Shown here: positions 24,101 to 36,700 of the stretch, one piece after another | Numbering within the stretch: position 1 is the first letter of the stretch | Layout of the letters: each line of letters opens with the position of its first letter | Assembly: GCF_963678975.1 (NCBI RefSeq) | Contig: NC_089275.1 | Location: 38,788,819 to 38,852,818 of the forward strand | Origin: Dysidea avara | Lineage: Eukaryota > Porifera > Demospongiae > Dictyoceratida > Dysideidae | Length of the DNA stretch: 64,000 nt | Direction: 5' to 3' | Program-made: the position numbers and the translations under genes | Notes under the pieces: model-generated | What the model saw: the letters and a program-made list of their open reading frames with translations, nothing else | Told to the model about the DNA's origin: nothing | The model's database searches: none

Positions 24101-27100
24101 GCTGATCTCTCTACAAGTTGATTTGTGTGTAGCTGATCTTTCAACTGGTTGATTTGTTTGTAGCCGATCTCTCTACAGGGTAATTTGTTTGTAGCTGAAC
24201 TCTGTACAAGGTGCTTTTTTGTAGGTGATCTCACTGCAGGTTGATTTGTTTGTAGCTGAACTTACTAAAGGGTGATTTGCTTGTAGCTGAACTCCTTACA
24301 TTGTGTCCAGTTTCTAGCTGATCTCTCTACAGAGTGATTTGTTTGTAGCTGAACTCTCTACATGGTGGTTTCTTTGTTGCTGAACTCTCTACAGGGTGTT
24401 TTGCTTGTAGCTGAACTCTCTGCAGGGTGATTTGTTTCTAGCTTATCTCTCTACAGGTTGATTTGTGTGTAACTGATCTCTCTACAAGCTGATTTGTTTG
24501 TAGCTGAATTCTCTGCAAAGTGTTTTGTTTGTAGCTGACCTCTCTTCAGGGTGATTGTTTATAGTTGATCTCTCTACAGGGTGATTTTTTTGTAGCTGAA
24601 CTCTCTACAAGTTGATTTGTGTGTAGCTGATCTCTCTGCAGGTTGATTTGTTTGTAGCCGATCTCTCTACAGGGCAATTTGTTTGTAGCTGATCTCTCTA
24701 CAGGGTGATTTATTTGTAGCTGACCTCTCTTCAGGGTGATTTGTTTCTAGCTGATCTCTCTACAGGGTGATTTTTTGTAGCTGACCTCTCTTCAGGGTGA
24801 TGTGTTTCTAGCTGATTGCTCTGCAGGTTGATTTGCTTGTATAGATGAACTCTCTACAGGGTAACTTGCTTGTAGCTGAACTCCTTACTTTGTGTCTAGT
24901 TTGTAGCTGATCTCTCTACAGGGTGATTTGTTTGTAGCTGAACTCCTTACATTGTGTGTAGTTTCTAGCTGATCTCTCTACAGGGTGATTTGTTTGTAGC
25001 CGATCTCTGTACAAGGTAATTTGTTTGTAGCTGAACTATCTATAAGGTGATTTGTATGTAGCTAATCTCTCTGCAGATTGATTTGTTTTAGCTGAACTCT
25101 GATTTGTTTTTAGCTTATCTCTGTACATGCAGGTTGATTTGTGTGTAACTGATCTCTCTACAAGCTGATTTGTTTGTAGCTGATCACTCTGCAGGTTGAT
25201 TTGTTTCTAGATGATCTCTCTGCAGGTTGATTTGTTTGTTGCTGATCGCTCTAAAGGTTGATTTGTTTGTAGCTGAACTCTCTGCAAAATGTTTTGTTTG
25301 TAGTTGATCTCTCTACAAGGTGATTTTTTGTAGCTGACCTCTCTTCAGGGTGATTTGTTTCTAGCTGATCGCTCTACAGGTTGGTTTGTTTGTAGCTGAA
25401 CTCTCTACACGGTGATTTGCTTGTAGCTGAACTCCTTACATTGTGTCTAGTTTCTAGCTGATCTCTCTACAGGGTGATTTGTTTGTAGCTGATCTCTCTA
25501 CAAGTTGAATTGTGTGTAGCTGATCTCTCTGCAGGTTGATTTGTTTGTAGCCGATCTCTCTACAAGGTAATTTATTTGTAGCTGAACTGTCTAAAAGGTG
25601 ATTTATTTGTAGCTGATCTCTCTGCAGGTTGATTTGTTTTAGCTGAACTCTCTACAGGGTGATTTATTTGTACTGAACTCCTTACATTGTGTCTAGTTTC
25701 TAGCTGATGTCTCTACAGGGTGATTTTTTGTAGCTGAACTCTCTTCAGGGTGATTTGTTTCTAGCTGATCTCTCTACAGGTAGATTTGTGTTGATTTGTT
25801 CATTGCTGATCGCTCTAAAGGTTGATTTGTTGCAGTTGAACACTCTGCAAAGTGTTTTGTTTGTAGCTGATCACTCTAAAGGGTAATTTGTTTGTAGCTG
25901 AACTCTCTCCACAGTGACTTGTGTGTAGCTGAATTCTGTGTAACTGAATTCTCTAGAGAGTGACTTAATTGTAGCTGAATTCTCTACACAGTGCATGACT
26001 TGTTTATAGCTGAACTTTCTTCAGTGTGACTTGTAATGTTCTGAATCTCTATACAGATATATTTGCTTAACTCTCCTCATTGTGACTGTCTTCTTGCTGA
26101 ACTGTCTATAAGATTAACTGTTTGCAGTTGAACTCCCTACAGAATAACTTGTGATGTAATAAAATTCTATAATGGAGTAAATAAATTAGCCTAATGCTCT
26201 ATTAGGGTGACTGTTCTATTAGAGTATCTCGATCTCGCATTTGCTACACGGAGTTGGCTTTCGAATCATAACTCAGTGGTTTGTAATCCGATTCTTCTGT
26301 ACTACTGCAAGGACTTTCTATGAAGATTATTCCAGCTATACACCGATTTTCAGCTCATTGCTCTAAGCGGTTTGCCTAGTAGGCGTGAAAACTAATACTT
26401 TTTTATTCATAAAAATCGATCGCGTAATTGTGACACAGGTTGGGTTTTGTGTCATATCTCCGTGGTCTTTATCTCGATTCCTTTCAAACCACCAAAAGGC
26501 ACTCCTACGATGGTTACTCCATCTACATAGCAATTTTCAACTCATTCCATGAAGCGGTTTACCCTGTAGGCGTGACAACAAATCGATCTTGTTTTACGCG
26601 AATAATCGGTCATAACTCCTGAACCATTCATCGGATTTGTACCAAATTTGATGCTAGGATTCGCCTTTGGACTCCCTTTCTGTGTACCAAATTTCAAGGC
26701 GATCGGAGTACGCGTTTGCTTGTTATAGCAATTTTTGCAAGTGTGCGAAAAGACGAAGAAGAAAAAAAAAACGAAGAAAAAAAAACGAAACTTTGGCAGC
26801 TCGTATCTCGGAAATGGCTGGAGCGATTTCCTTCAAATTTGGAATGTAGACTCCCTTGGCTGGCGGGCAACTGTGTAGCAAATTTGGTTCCAATCAGATA
26901 AGTGATCACCGAGATACAAAGGTGTGAAAATGACGTTTTCGTTCTTCCTGTCAATATACTCACGGTGTGGCGCGCCGGCTTTTTGGGCCGCACGACACAC
27001 TACCGTGTGTCTTGATATATTTATTTTTAAAATTCAATCTGGTTTTGTATTAAATGGTACATACATTTTGCCATAAATCGTAACTCCAGGTATATTTTAC

Positions 27101-29059
27101 TTCATTCTTTGTTTCATAATTCATTATAATATGTTTATTGCTGAAGAGGCACAAAAAGAATTGCCTCCTTAATTGTTATAGTTTGTGTACGATGTTTTAT
27201 TTCTTGACAAAGTTTTGAGCCTGCCCTGTGTATGTATGAGAGGGACACGCCCTTTTAACTCAAAGAAACATGCCATTTTAGGTAGTCTACAAAGTTCACA
27301 AAGCACATTTATCCACAAAGAGGCTCTAAGACTCGTCGTTAACCACACCAGTTAATTAGTTATCACCATGCACACAAGAATTTATTGTTAAGCACTGAAA
27401 TATAGCCAAGAAGTACCTAGCTCATGCTCTTCACCACCCGGCTAAACCAGTGAGTTAACTGCAGTGCCAAGGCAGGTATCGGTGTCTTATTTCCTAGAAA
27501 ATGGGCCATTGCCATGATGTGACAAGCAGCATTTTAACATTACTAGCTTGATGACACACACTTTCACTTCTACACGAACACGGTGAAGCGATCCATTAAC
27601 TGATCGAGTCTCACTTGTAGTAATTGCAAGGATACTTGTCTGGACTTACTTTTGCACAAGTTTCCTTGCTCGAACTGATGCAATACTTGCAGAGAGTATC
27701 ACCAGTTTACCACAGTAAAACGCCTGGCTCTGTATTCAGAAGGCAGGTACATTTTTGAGCGGAATTTCCTGTACAGCGTTTTGTAAACTCTTCACTAACT
27801 TGGCAAAGACGAGCCATTAACTAGTCCCAGGCTGACCATTTTCTAAAACAGTTTAACATCAATACCAGCGACTTAGAGGCAGAAATGTTTCGTAGGAGGT
27901 GTTTAGAATGAAGCAATAGAAACCTCAGCTACGTCTTGGAATATATATGTTGTGTCATTCTAACACCTCCTACTTAGCATTTATGCCTCAAAGACGCTGG
28001 TATGTGGTATCTAACTATAATTAAGAGACCAAAAACCTCCAAAAAAAGGAACAATGGTTAAACTACAGTATGCACTTATGGTTTGATATACAGTAGCAGA
28101 ACCTCTTAAACTACTCTTCAAAGTTATTTACTAAGATTTTGGTGCCACCATGCAGATTAAACTCTATATTTTTTCTATGAACAGGAAAACCTTGCAAATA
28201 TGGACCAAGATTCTGGGTCCCAACATGACCTACATGGAGGAGTTTCACTGCACACCTGTATTCTTCAGTGGCTTACCAATATTTCTCCATTCCTCCGGGA
28301 TAAAATTAGGATACTGATAATCTGTGCGTAATTTTTCTGATAATTTTTCATCATTCAAAAATACACCAAAGTAAACCTCTTCCATAGTGTGATTTGATGA
28401 AAACGTTGGCATATCTAGTGTTGAGAAGGTTGAAGAAAATAGTTCACTATCAGCAAACAATTCCTCAAAATAAGCGTGGGTCCATCTCTCTGTTCTCTTC
28501 CAGTCATGTGTTAATTGTGAGACAACAAATGGAGCACCGATGTTCATCCTGTCAACCACAAACTCATGTGTTATGTCAATCAATGGTATCTTCTTGAGTA
28601 GTTCAAACTTATCACTTGGTGGGAATTCATTCTTGTAGCAGAAATCAACCATACTACTTGACAGATCATTCAGTACACAAACAACAACCCCTAAAATCAG
28701 CTGCAATCTCGGCTGCAATTGATCTACCATTGTACACCATGTACCTATCAAGAAAGGTTCGTCTTCGAGGTTCTTAATGCGGTAGGCGCTCCGGCAATTT
28801 TACACTGGTTAAATCACAGAACCAAGGAGGTACTAGCGGTAATAGCGACGCAAACATACATGAAAAAGTACTTATTATCGGCTACATCCACGTTTACAAT
28901 CGTATGGGAACAACATAAATGTCCGTAAATAACCGAATTATTGTCAATCCATTTAAAGCACATCATAGTGACACGCTTAGCAACCGTATGCCAAATCCAA
29001 ACAAACCTCTCGCGGATCTTATCGCGGATTGCTTCAAGTGATGTTACAACTACAGTCAT
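21173..29059 (-). CDS. JmjC / cupin-8 domain protein
   Basis: Minus-strand exons: 29059-28834 and about 28762-28234 (N-terminal part with IPLIDITHEFVVDR, VVSQLTHDWKRTERW and the FIPEEW segment, as in cupin-8 proteins); 22466-22404 (GYTGGIPHVEHD, the first metal-binding His-x-Glu); 22113-22033 (VKGAKKWRLYP, the co-substrate Lys region, donor GAA|GTACGT); 21503-21173 (NGDGLVWFPGWEHETH with the last metal-binding His, then PSVSLSLHF). The last three exon junctions are all phase 0. The family comprises Fe(II)/2-oxoglutarate oxygenases acting on protein side chains; the substrate is unknown. Oddities: the reading frame near 28245 needs either a tiny 29-nt intron or a GT duplication to connect, and the last exon needs a 1-nt shift near the ELTER segment to reach its long open end (stop at 21173-21175). 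Without that shift the protein stops at 21297. It may be a recent pseudogene or contain sequence errors. The first exon and its start are tentative. Confidence 0.7.
21876..21960. repeat. AC-rich microsatellite in a JmjC intron
   Basis: Imperfect (CA)n with CG interruptions. Long overlapping open frames here on both strands (His/Thr or Val/Cys-rich) are products of the repeat. Confidence 0.85.
22566..22885. repeat. Palindromic head of composite element, copy 2
   Basis: Arms of about 150 bp around a loop near 22722-22740. Closer to perfect than the copy at 1021-1355. Confidence 0.92.
23070..25990 (+). repeat. 31-bp minisatellite array, composite copy 2
   Basis: On the order of ninety 31-bp units (by length). 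Parts show a higher-order pattern in which blocks of several units recur (for example the ACTCCTTACATTGTGTCTAG variant near 24044, 24292, 24878, 25430 and 25677), indicating local block amplification. Confidence 0.9.
26190..27018 (+). repeat. Conserved tail of composite element, copy 2
   Basis: Alignable with 7470-8297. Contains poly-A-rich GAAGAAAAAAAAAACGAAG near 26757 and ends in a GC-rich hairpin (CACGGTGTGGCGCGCC and GGGCCGCACGACACACTACC). Confidence 0.88.
27019..27861. other. JmjC intron; nothing recognised
   Basis: Unique-looking intron sequence between the composite element and a small MITE. Confidence 0.4.
27862..28003. mobile_element. Short foldback MITE in JmjC intron
   Basis: The inverted ends ATACCAGCGACTTAGAGGC and GCCTCAAAGACGCTGGTAT continue through GTAGGAGGTGTTTAGAATGA and its near complement. 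Total about 140 bp. No clear target duplication. Confidence 0.8.
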
Positions 29060-29081
29060 CCAGAAATAAGGCCCTACAAGA
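29060..29081. promoter_or_regulatory. Shared start region of two head-to-head genes
   Basis: The predicted minus-strand JmjC ATG (29059-29057) and the predicted plus-strand CCDC66-like ATG (29082-29084) face away from each other with only 22 bp between. Any promoter must overlap the first coding exon or 5' UTR of the partner, or one start is wrong. No TATA box is evident. Confidence 0.35.
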
Positions 29082-30746
29082 ATGGAGAAAGGTAAGAAAC
29101 TTTGTGCATTGCAAAAGTCTGTTAAAACTGTGCCAATCGGTGCGTGGGGGGGAACGATGACGAATTAGAGCGTCTGGGTGGCATAAAAGACTTTTCCTTT
29201 GACTGTCCATGCCATTTTGAAGGTGATAACTTCCAGCAAACAGATTTTAAACTCATAACTTGTATTGTGGCCAATAAACTCTAGCTTGTCAAACTTGTCC
29301 TGTGTGTATGTTGTCTTTATGTGTGTGGGGAGCACGTTTGCAGGCTATAGCCTTCTGTGTACCCATGTATTTTGACAAAAATTGATAATCTATTTACGTA
29401 CCTACGTAATTCATGTTGTGCTCGACACATCCTAGTCTCACACCCAGACCTTTTGTATTTGGGTGGGGCCTTTTCCCCTCCTCCCAAATACAAAAGGGAA
29501 AAAAGTGGTCTGGGTACAAGACTACACATACCCAGGAAAGGTGGGGGCTGTTTGACAAATCAGCCCCCTCACAATATATGGACAACTAGGCTTCATGCCT
29601 CTAGAATAATTATGTTTACCTGTACAGTACTACCGATAGTCCTGTAGAACCATCTGCAACCGAGATCAAGAGGTAAAATTAGCACTGAATCAAGTGATCA
29701 AGATGTCGATCCTAGAAAGTGGTAGCTCGCAAAAATAAAACATGAGAATTTACAAAAATGTGCACTAAATATCAAGCAATCAAGGATGTTTTTAAGGCGA
29801 AATCAAGTGATCAAGGTATATTTTCATCAATCAAAATCCTTGATCCCAGTCACAGATGGCTCTACAGGACTATTGCTAGTGACCACTCCTTGCAGTACTT
29901 ATCCAGGTGACAAATCTCTACCTTCTTCCCGAGTGGGACACAACACAATGTTTAGGTGTACTGTTAATTGTGTGGTATTATAAATGCCAAATAGTACCAT
30001 GGTTACTTAAGCAATTGATATATTTGGTACTCACAGAAGCAAACTAACTTTCTACAGAGGAACAAGTTGGCACTAAAGCAAAACACTAAACAGTCTTCCC
30101 TCAAGAACGATGGTGATATCAAGAAGCCCAACATTAAGGCAAGGAAGCCACCTACCCCCAGGCCACCTGCAACAAGCAAAACAACAAGAGGGGATAACCC
30201 CAAGCGTCATCGTGCTCCAGCAAATGAAGATAGTGTAGTCATAAGTAAGAGTGCCCTCGATGATTTGCTCAAGCAATTAGTGGATGCCAAACAAGCTGCA
30301 ACTGTCTTACCACCAATAAACAATACTGGGATTGTTTCTGCTGTGGATGTACACCAGGATGGTAACAATGAAGCTTTAACTGGTCATGACAAAACTACTG
30401 CTCCAGTTAGAAAGGATCAAAGGCAGCACCCCCAACAGATTAACAAGCATGTTGATTTAGATCATTCTGATATTCCCGGACTTTCTTCACTAAAGTCACC
30501 TCCCAGTAGCCATGTGGAGCCTGCAGTTACTGAAACAACTTTCCATACTTCAGGTAAGCACAGTGTTTGTACCACTGCTGTGTATAGCCTATAACCACAA
30601 TACCGTAATTATTATGTACTGTATGTATATTGAGGGACTTTAAATTTTTATTTGCTTTTGAAAATGTCTGAAAATTGTGGCCCGTATTTGCTCACTAGCT
30701 GGCAAATGTAAACTTTTTGTTCACTATTGTACAGCATCTACCATGT

Positions 30747-30786
<40 letters not shown>

Positions 30787-33700
30787 GTGTACAATGATGT
30801 TCAACTTTTCAATATGCAAAAAAATTGTAACATGACTTTCATATACATAAGAAATTGTGGTGGTAATAAACCTTGTGCTACATGATGGACCTCTCAACAG
30901 ATCTTCGTGATAAAAGTAGGACCAGAAAGTCCACGGATGTTGAGCATGTCTACTTTCCCTTTGGTCGACCTGGTGGAGGAGCTCCAAATAAACCCCGCCA
31001 TCCCAACTTTGTTGAATCAAATTATGAGGTACTATACATAAGCTATGCATTTAATTGTATGCATTAGTTGGGATTAAAATTGTATCCCAGTAATGAAGTG
31101 TTCCAGCTAATTAGTAGTTGCATTGAAATGTCAGTGACCATGTCAAGTTGATCCCAAACATAGCTAAGGTGTATTTCATGACCTCATTAATAAGACTACC
31201 TCATCATAGTGACCGGTCTCAAACACAGCTAAAAGATTCTGTAACATTTTTAGTAGATCAAGCAATACTACAAATGCAAATTTCCAGATCTTGTGTAACT
31301 GTATCCATGACTTATTATATTTTTTTTAGGAATCAGCTCAGCATGAACGAACCATAATAAAGTCATGAAGTACACCTTTGCTATGTTTAGGACCTACTTA
31401 ATATGGTCAATATAATGAGGTGGTCTTATTAATGAGGTCATGAAGTACACCTTTGCTATGTTTGGGACCTGCTTAACATGGTCACTACAATGAGGTGGTC
31501 TTATTAATGAGGTCATGAAGTACACCTTGACCATGTAGGCTCCGAGGTGCACTTCATGACCACATTAATAAGACAACCTCATTATAGCAACCACGTCAAG
31601 TAGGTCCCAAACATACCGTATATCAAAAATATTTTTAGGAGGGAAATTTTTGCTGATTTTGTGGTTTTGGGGGTTATCAGTGAAAACTTTATAATTGAAA
31701 TATCTAGCTCACCCTCAAAGTATTTAGGCTGTACAGTAGCTAAGATGTACTTCATGACCTCATTAATAAGACCACCTCATTATAGTGACCATGTAAAGTA
31801 GGTCCCAAACATACACAGCTACTATAGTGAGGTCCACTTATTACTAAGGTCATGACGTACATCTTATCTATATTTGGGTCCTACGTACTTGACATGTTCA
31901 CTATAATGAAGCAGTCTAACAAGTGAGGTAATGAAATACATCTGTGTTTTGGACCTACCCAACCCAGACATTATAATGGACTGTGTCCTTGTCATGATGT
32001 ACAACCTACAATATATCAACAAGGTCTTACGTATGTAGAGGTGGCCCCACTAAATAAGCGGTTTTACTATAATTATTGTAATCATTTGTGTGCATTGCTT
32101 TGTATAGGTGTGTGTGTGTGCATATGTATATTCCCTATTGAAATTGACCCTGTAATGTTTTCTATTAGATTCATGCCACTAATCAAGACATGAGCTCACA
32201 GCACTTGGACAAAGTTCAGCAGTCAAAGACAATAACTTCTGATATATACTCTCCTCAGGGCTCAACAAACACCAGTCCTAGAAAATACACTGAGTAAGTG
32301 ATGATATAATGTATCAATCTATCCACCAAGAGTTCCATGGAACCCTCCTTTTGAGAAGAGCTTTGGTCACTTTTTTGGCTAACATTTGGTGATCAGGTTA
32401 TGAATTACTTATTGCACAACTTTTAGTCCTCAGATCACTTGCATTTGTCACAAACCCATCTTGAAACTGGATCCAGTCTCAATAAACGTATCCATCAAGT
32501 GCCTCTAAAAATAATTTTTGACGTGTTGATTTTCAGCTTTTATTGTATCTGCTTTGTTAAGGCTTCAAATCTTTCAGCAAATGGTATTGTGAAACAATGT
32601 TGAGGAGTGATTTTTACTATTAGCAATGAGTTTAAATTATGGGAGGAAATGGATGATTTTGTGTGCTGTCAAACTTCCACACTAAAAAGGCCTTTGATGG
32701 CTACATTAAATGTTAATCTAAAGCCTATGTACACTCCCTGTATGTACAACTTATGCCTTCCCAGATGTTGTGCGTACACACATGCACACTTCAACTAGTA
32801 TAGAAACAGGAGCTCATAAGTGCTGCAAGGCGTTTATAAGCTCCTGATAGAAATAATCACCTACAGCTTGTTATAGTCATGGCGGCCTGGTCACAGTGTG
32901 TACATGTAGGCCACTCCATGCTTGTTTACAGAAAAATTATATTGTCACCATTACTTTTGCTCATCTGTATACATTGCATGATGTTGGCTACATTACAGGT
33001 ACAGTACATATGTATATTTTATAATAGAATGTATGCATGTATAATGTGAATGCATATACTTTATACGTATATGTACATACATAAAATGATCACATATTGT
33101 TTACCAGTACCCTGGTAATTCCACCATACTAGCAGAATAAAACATGTTTATATTAATCTGTATTATTTTTGTATGTTCAACCAAATGTACCTGTACATTG
33201 TGCTTTACAGATTTGTGAAAGATACTGTAAGACTAATACTGTAATTTATCCTTGCTCTTGGTGTCCCTCTATACATATGTATGTAGTTACACTGTAAAGC
33301 ATTCATGAGTACTACAAACTATTAATTTGAAACTTATGTAATCAGGTGTTCTTTGTAAACTAAGAGGGTGTCAGGGGTGTCTTTAAGATGAGTTCCACGT
33401 TAGTTTACAAGTGTTTTGCTGTAATTTCACTGCTTATAAAATATACATATGTTCATCAATGTATGTCAATTTCTGCAGACATACGTAGCAATGATCATAA
33501 TAAAAAGTTGGTTATTTGTGCCTTCAAGAATTGTTGTTTACACTATAATACTTGTGATTGCACGCCTTTGCTTAGTGTACACGTGTATTATGTCAGTGTG
33601 TTCTCACTATAGTATTAGTCCTACTCATGCTAAAAGTGTTTATCTTGAGCAGTGGCAGATTGAGGAGAGAGAATCAAAGCGACGAAAGGGGCTTGAACAC

Positions 33701-36700
33701 TATGTAAGTGAGAATTACAGACCACACTGTATTATGTTTGGCTCTAGTCAATGCTCACTGTATGTTACAAAGTCTAAACATCTTGGGGTGGTAAAATACT
33801 AAAATAGAAGAGAGACTGTGTGACTTTGTGTTGCATTTGTATGTGTGTGTGTGTGTCCTGGCTGTGACACCAGATGCAAGTATGTAGCAGAACACTTGGC
33901 CTAGTATTTGCAAGGGTCCAGGTTCAATGCTAACTGATGCCCAGTTACTGATGTTGTTTCTTTAAGCAATACACTTTACTCACAATGCTCCGCTTTGTTC
34001 GACCGTACAATTAATGACAGCTTGGTGTTACTATAGCTAGGGAAACAACTGTGACATTATTTACTGGCCATATCTCACTTAACAGGTAAAATTCTGTTGG
34101 GACTTCTCTGTGACTCATGCATACATGTAATGTACAGTGTGTACGTTGACTGTAGTACTATGTGCTGTACACCTAAATTTTACAGTTTCAAATAAACAAG
34201 TTGTTGAGGCCAGGGTCAGATAACCCAATATCTGCCCTAACAATGCAACACAGCACTCCACTATGCCAATACATTCAACCAATAAAATGTTTATTCTGTC
34301 ACTGTAATAGAGTCTAATAGAACATACGCCTTTTGATAAAGAACTAAACAATCACTCCTATTGTTAGAATGATCAAGGGTTCGATCAAACGAAATTTGCA
34401 AGTTTACTGTACACACATACACACACACATGTATAACATGTGATCATTTAACAACACATTCTGGTGTACCATAGGAACACATAAAGGCTCAGGTAGCAGA
34501 GAAGGAGCGGAAGAAGGAAGAGATCAGAATGAAGAAAGCTCTTGAAGAGAGACAAGAGGAAGAGAGACTAGCTAGACAGAGAGAAAGGTTACAGAGAGAA
34601 TACCAAGAGGAACAGGAACGGATTAGAAGAAAAGAGGTGTGTGCATTGTGAATATACGTATCTTTAGTCATACTGTAGTTTTCTACTAAGTCTTAAAAAG
34701 TCATTAGTATCAAAAAGGTATACTTGTATTTCTCTGTGGTGATTTTGTAGTAGTTTCAGGCTGGTAACTACACCTGTACTAAGTATGTGTGTATTATATA
34801 GTAATCAGAATGTCTTTTTGTTTATAGTCTTAAAGTGAATAATTATGTCTCACTTGACTGGTTAATGTCTTAGCACATTTTATAAACATGCAACTCTGGT
34901 AGTTAGATGTGCATTACAACCACTCTTTGTAACTTGCTGTGTTACATATACTTACAGGAAGATGTGGCTAGAAGAAATGCTCATTTGTACCAGAAAATAC
35001 AAGAAGCAGAAAGTGGTGCTTTTGACGTAAGCTAACTGCATGTACACACATACGTGCCATAAATACAGTAAATACAGTACATGCGTATGTCTTAAAACCA
35101 TCACACAGATATCACACACGATGAAAATCACCTTTACAGAATAGTCTTACTCCATTCAACATCAAATATAGCATTAAAACCATGAAAATACCTGTACTCA
35201 CAGGCATCTGGATATAGAATTTTTAAAAAGATCATCAAAACCTCGTAATTTAGTCTGTATTTTTGTCTGACCACAGTCACAAGGCTAAACGCCAAATGAA
35301 GGCAACAACAAACTCTCACAGGAGGGATGTGCCTTTTGTGGTTCCAATGAATATCTGCCTTTTATGTTCAATGGCCATCTTCTTCCTCATGCCAGTAAAA
35401 ACTAAGGTGTTAATTTTCTATTATAACATCTTTCCTTGAAGGAGCATATTTCAGACCTCGATTTAATTCTTAAGGTGCCTAAATGTCCTCACATATTCAC
35501 AGTTGTAATGGTGTACAGTCAAATTGTACAAACATGAGCTGGGAGTGGGGAGTACTTTGCACTGCAAGAATTGGAATAGGGTGTTTCTATTGGGGTAGGT
35601 AAAAACAGGGGACCCAGGGACCCACAAAAATCCAACTCTTCTTGGAACTTTTTACACTTTACAGTATTCTATACTTGTACTAGATACCTCTGCAAGCAGT
35701 CGTGCATGGCCAATCCACTTTTCCCTAATCTTTCCCCCCCTCACAGCATCTCACACGATGTTTACACCAATTAGAAATTATAAGCACCTCTGAAAAGTGT
35801 CTGAAGCTGACTGCATTAATTACAGGTCACTCGCTATTTTCCCAGAGTATTTGTTTGCACAATGTTTCTAAACTTTAGTAGCTAGGTGACATAATAGACT
35901 AGCATGCTCATTGTGCAGCAGGCGAACAATTACCAGCTAAGCCAAGCTAAGCAAGTTCCAGCAGCTCTTCATATGTCATGATGCATTTGCACAATGTTCC
36001 TAAACTACTCTAGTAGCTAGGCGGCATAATAGACTAGTATGCTTACTGTGCAGCAGGCAGTGGCCTATAAATGCAGTCAGCTTCAGACACTTTTTAGAGG
36101 CGCTTATAATTTCTAATTGGTGTAAACATCGTGCGAGATGCCGCAAGGGGAGAAAAAAGTGGATTGGCCATGCAAGACTACAGGTACCTAGTACAAGTAT
36201 GGAATATTGTGAGGTGTATAAAATTCCAAGCAGAGTTGGATTTCCGTAGGTCCCCGGATCCCCTGGTCCCTGTTCCACTGTTTTTACCTACCCTTTCTAT
36301 TGTGCTCCCTTTATGCATGCCATGATTGAAAGTTATGAGGTTAAAGATGCAACCACATAGCTGCAGCATATCACCAGTCTGTTGTCAGCTGCTGGTAATA
36401 GTAAACAAAGGAAAAGAGGCATTGAAAAATCCTTGGGTTGAGAAAATGTGGTATCTCCTAGCAACAAAGTGACAGTTATTGTTAACACTAAAACAAACAT
36501 GTACACATTACCCTTTATCAATGGCGGATCCAGGATGAGGCATTTGGGGCAAATGCCCCCCTCCTCCCTCACCTTGTGGAGGAACCATATACTTTTGAAC
36601 TTTGTCAGGCCAAGATCAGCTTATAAAATTCACAAAAATATGCACATTTTACTATCATTTATTACAAATTCACCTGAAACCAAAGTGAAACTAACTATGA

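Larger units (their letters stand above)
22566..27018 (+). mobile_element. Composite repeat element, copy 2
   Basis: It has the same order and orientation as copy 1: palindromic head 22566-22885, linker, 31-bp array about 23070-25990, tail 26190-27018. It lacks the nested insertions and has a longer array. It sits antisense in the JmjC intron between the exons ending at 28234 and starting at 22466. Near the ends, GTGCGGCCCCCAAAAAGGCC (left) and GGCTTTTTGGGCCGCAC (right) are inverted relatives. No coding capacity seen; a minus-strand frame at 26694-26993 is not conserved in copy 1. Confidence 0.75.

Noticed and set aside
26694-26993. 99-codon minus-strand frame in the composite tail
   Set aside because: The homologous tail at 7470-8297 does not keep this frame, so it is unlikely to be a coding part of the element.
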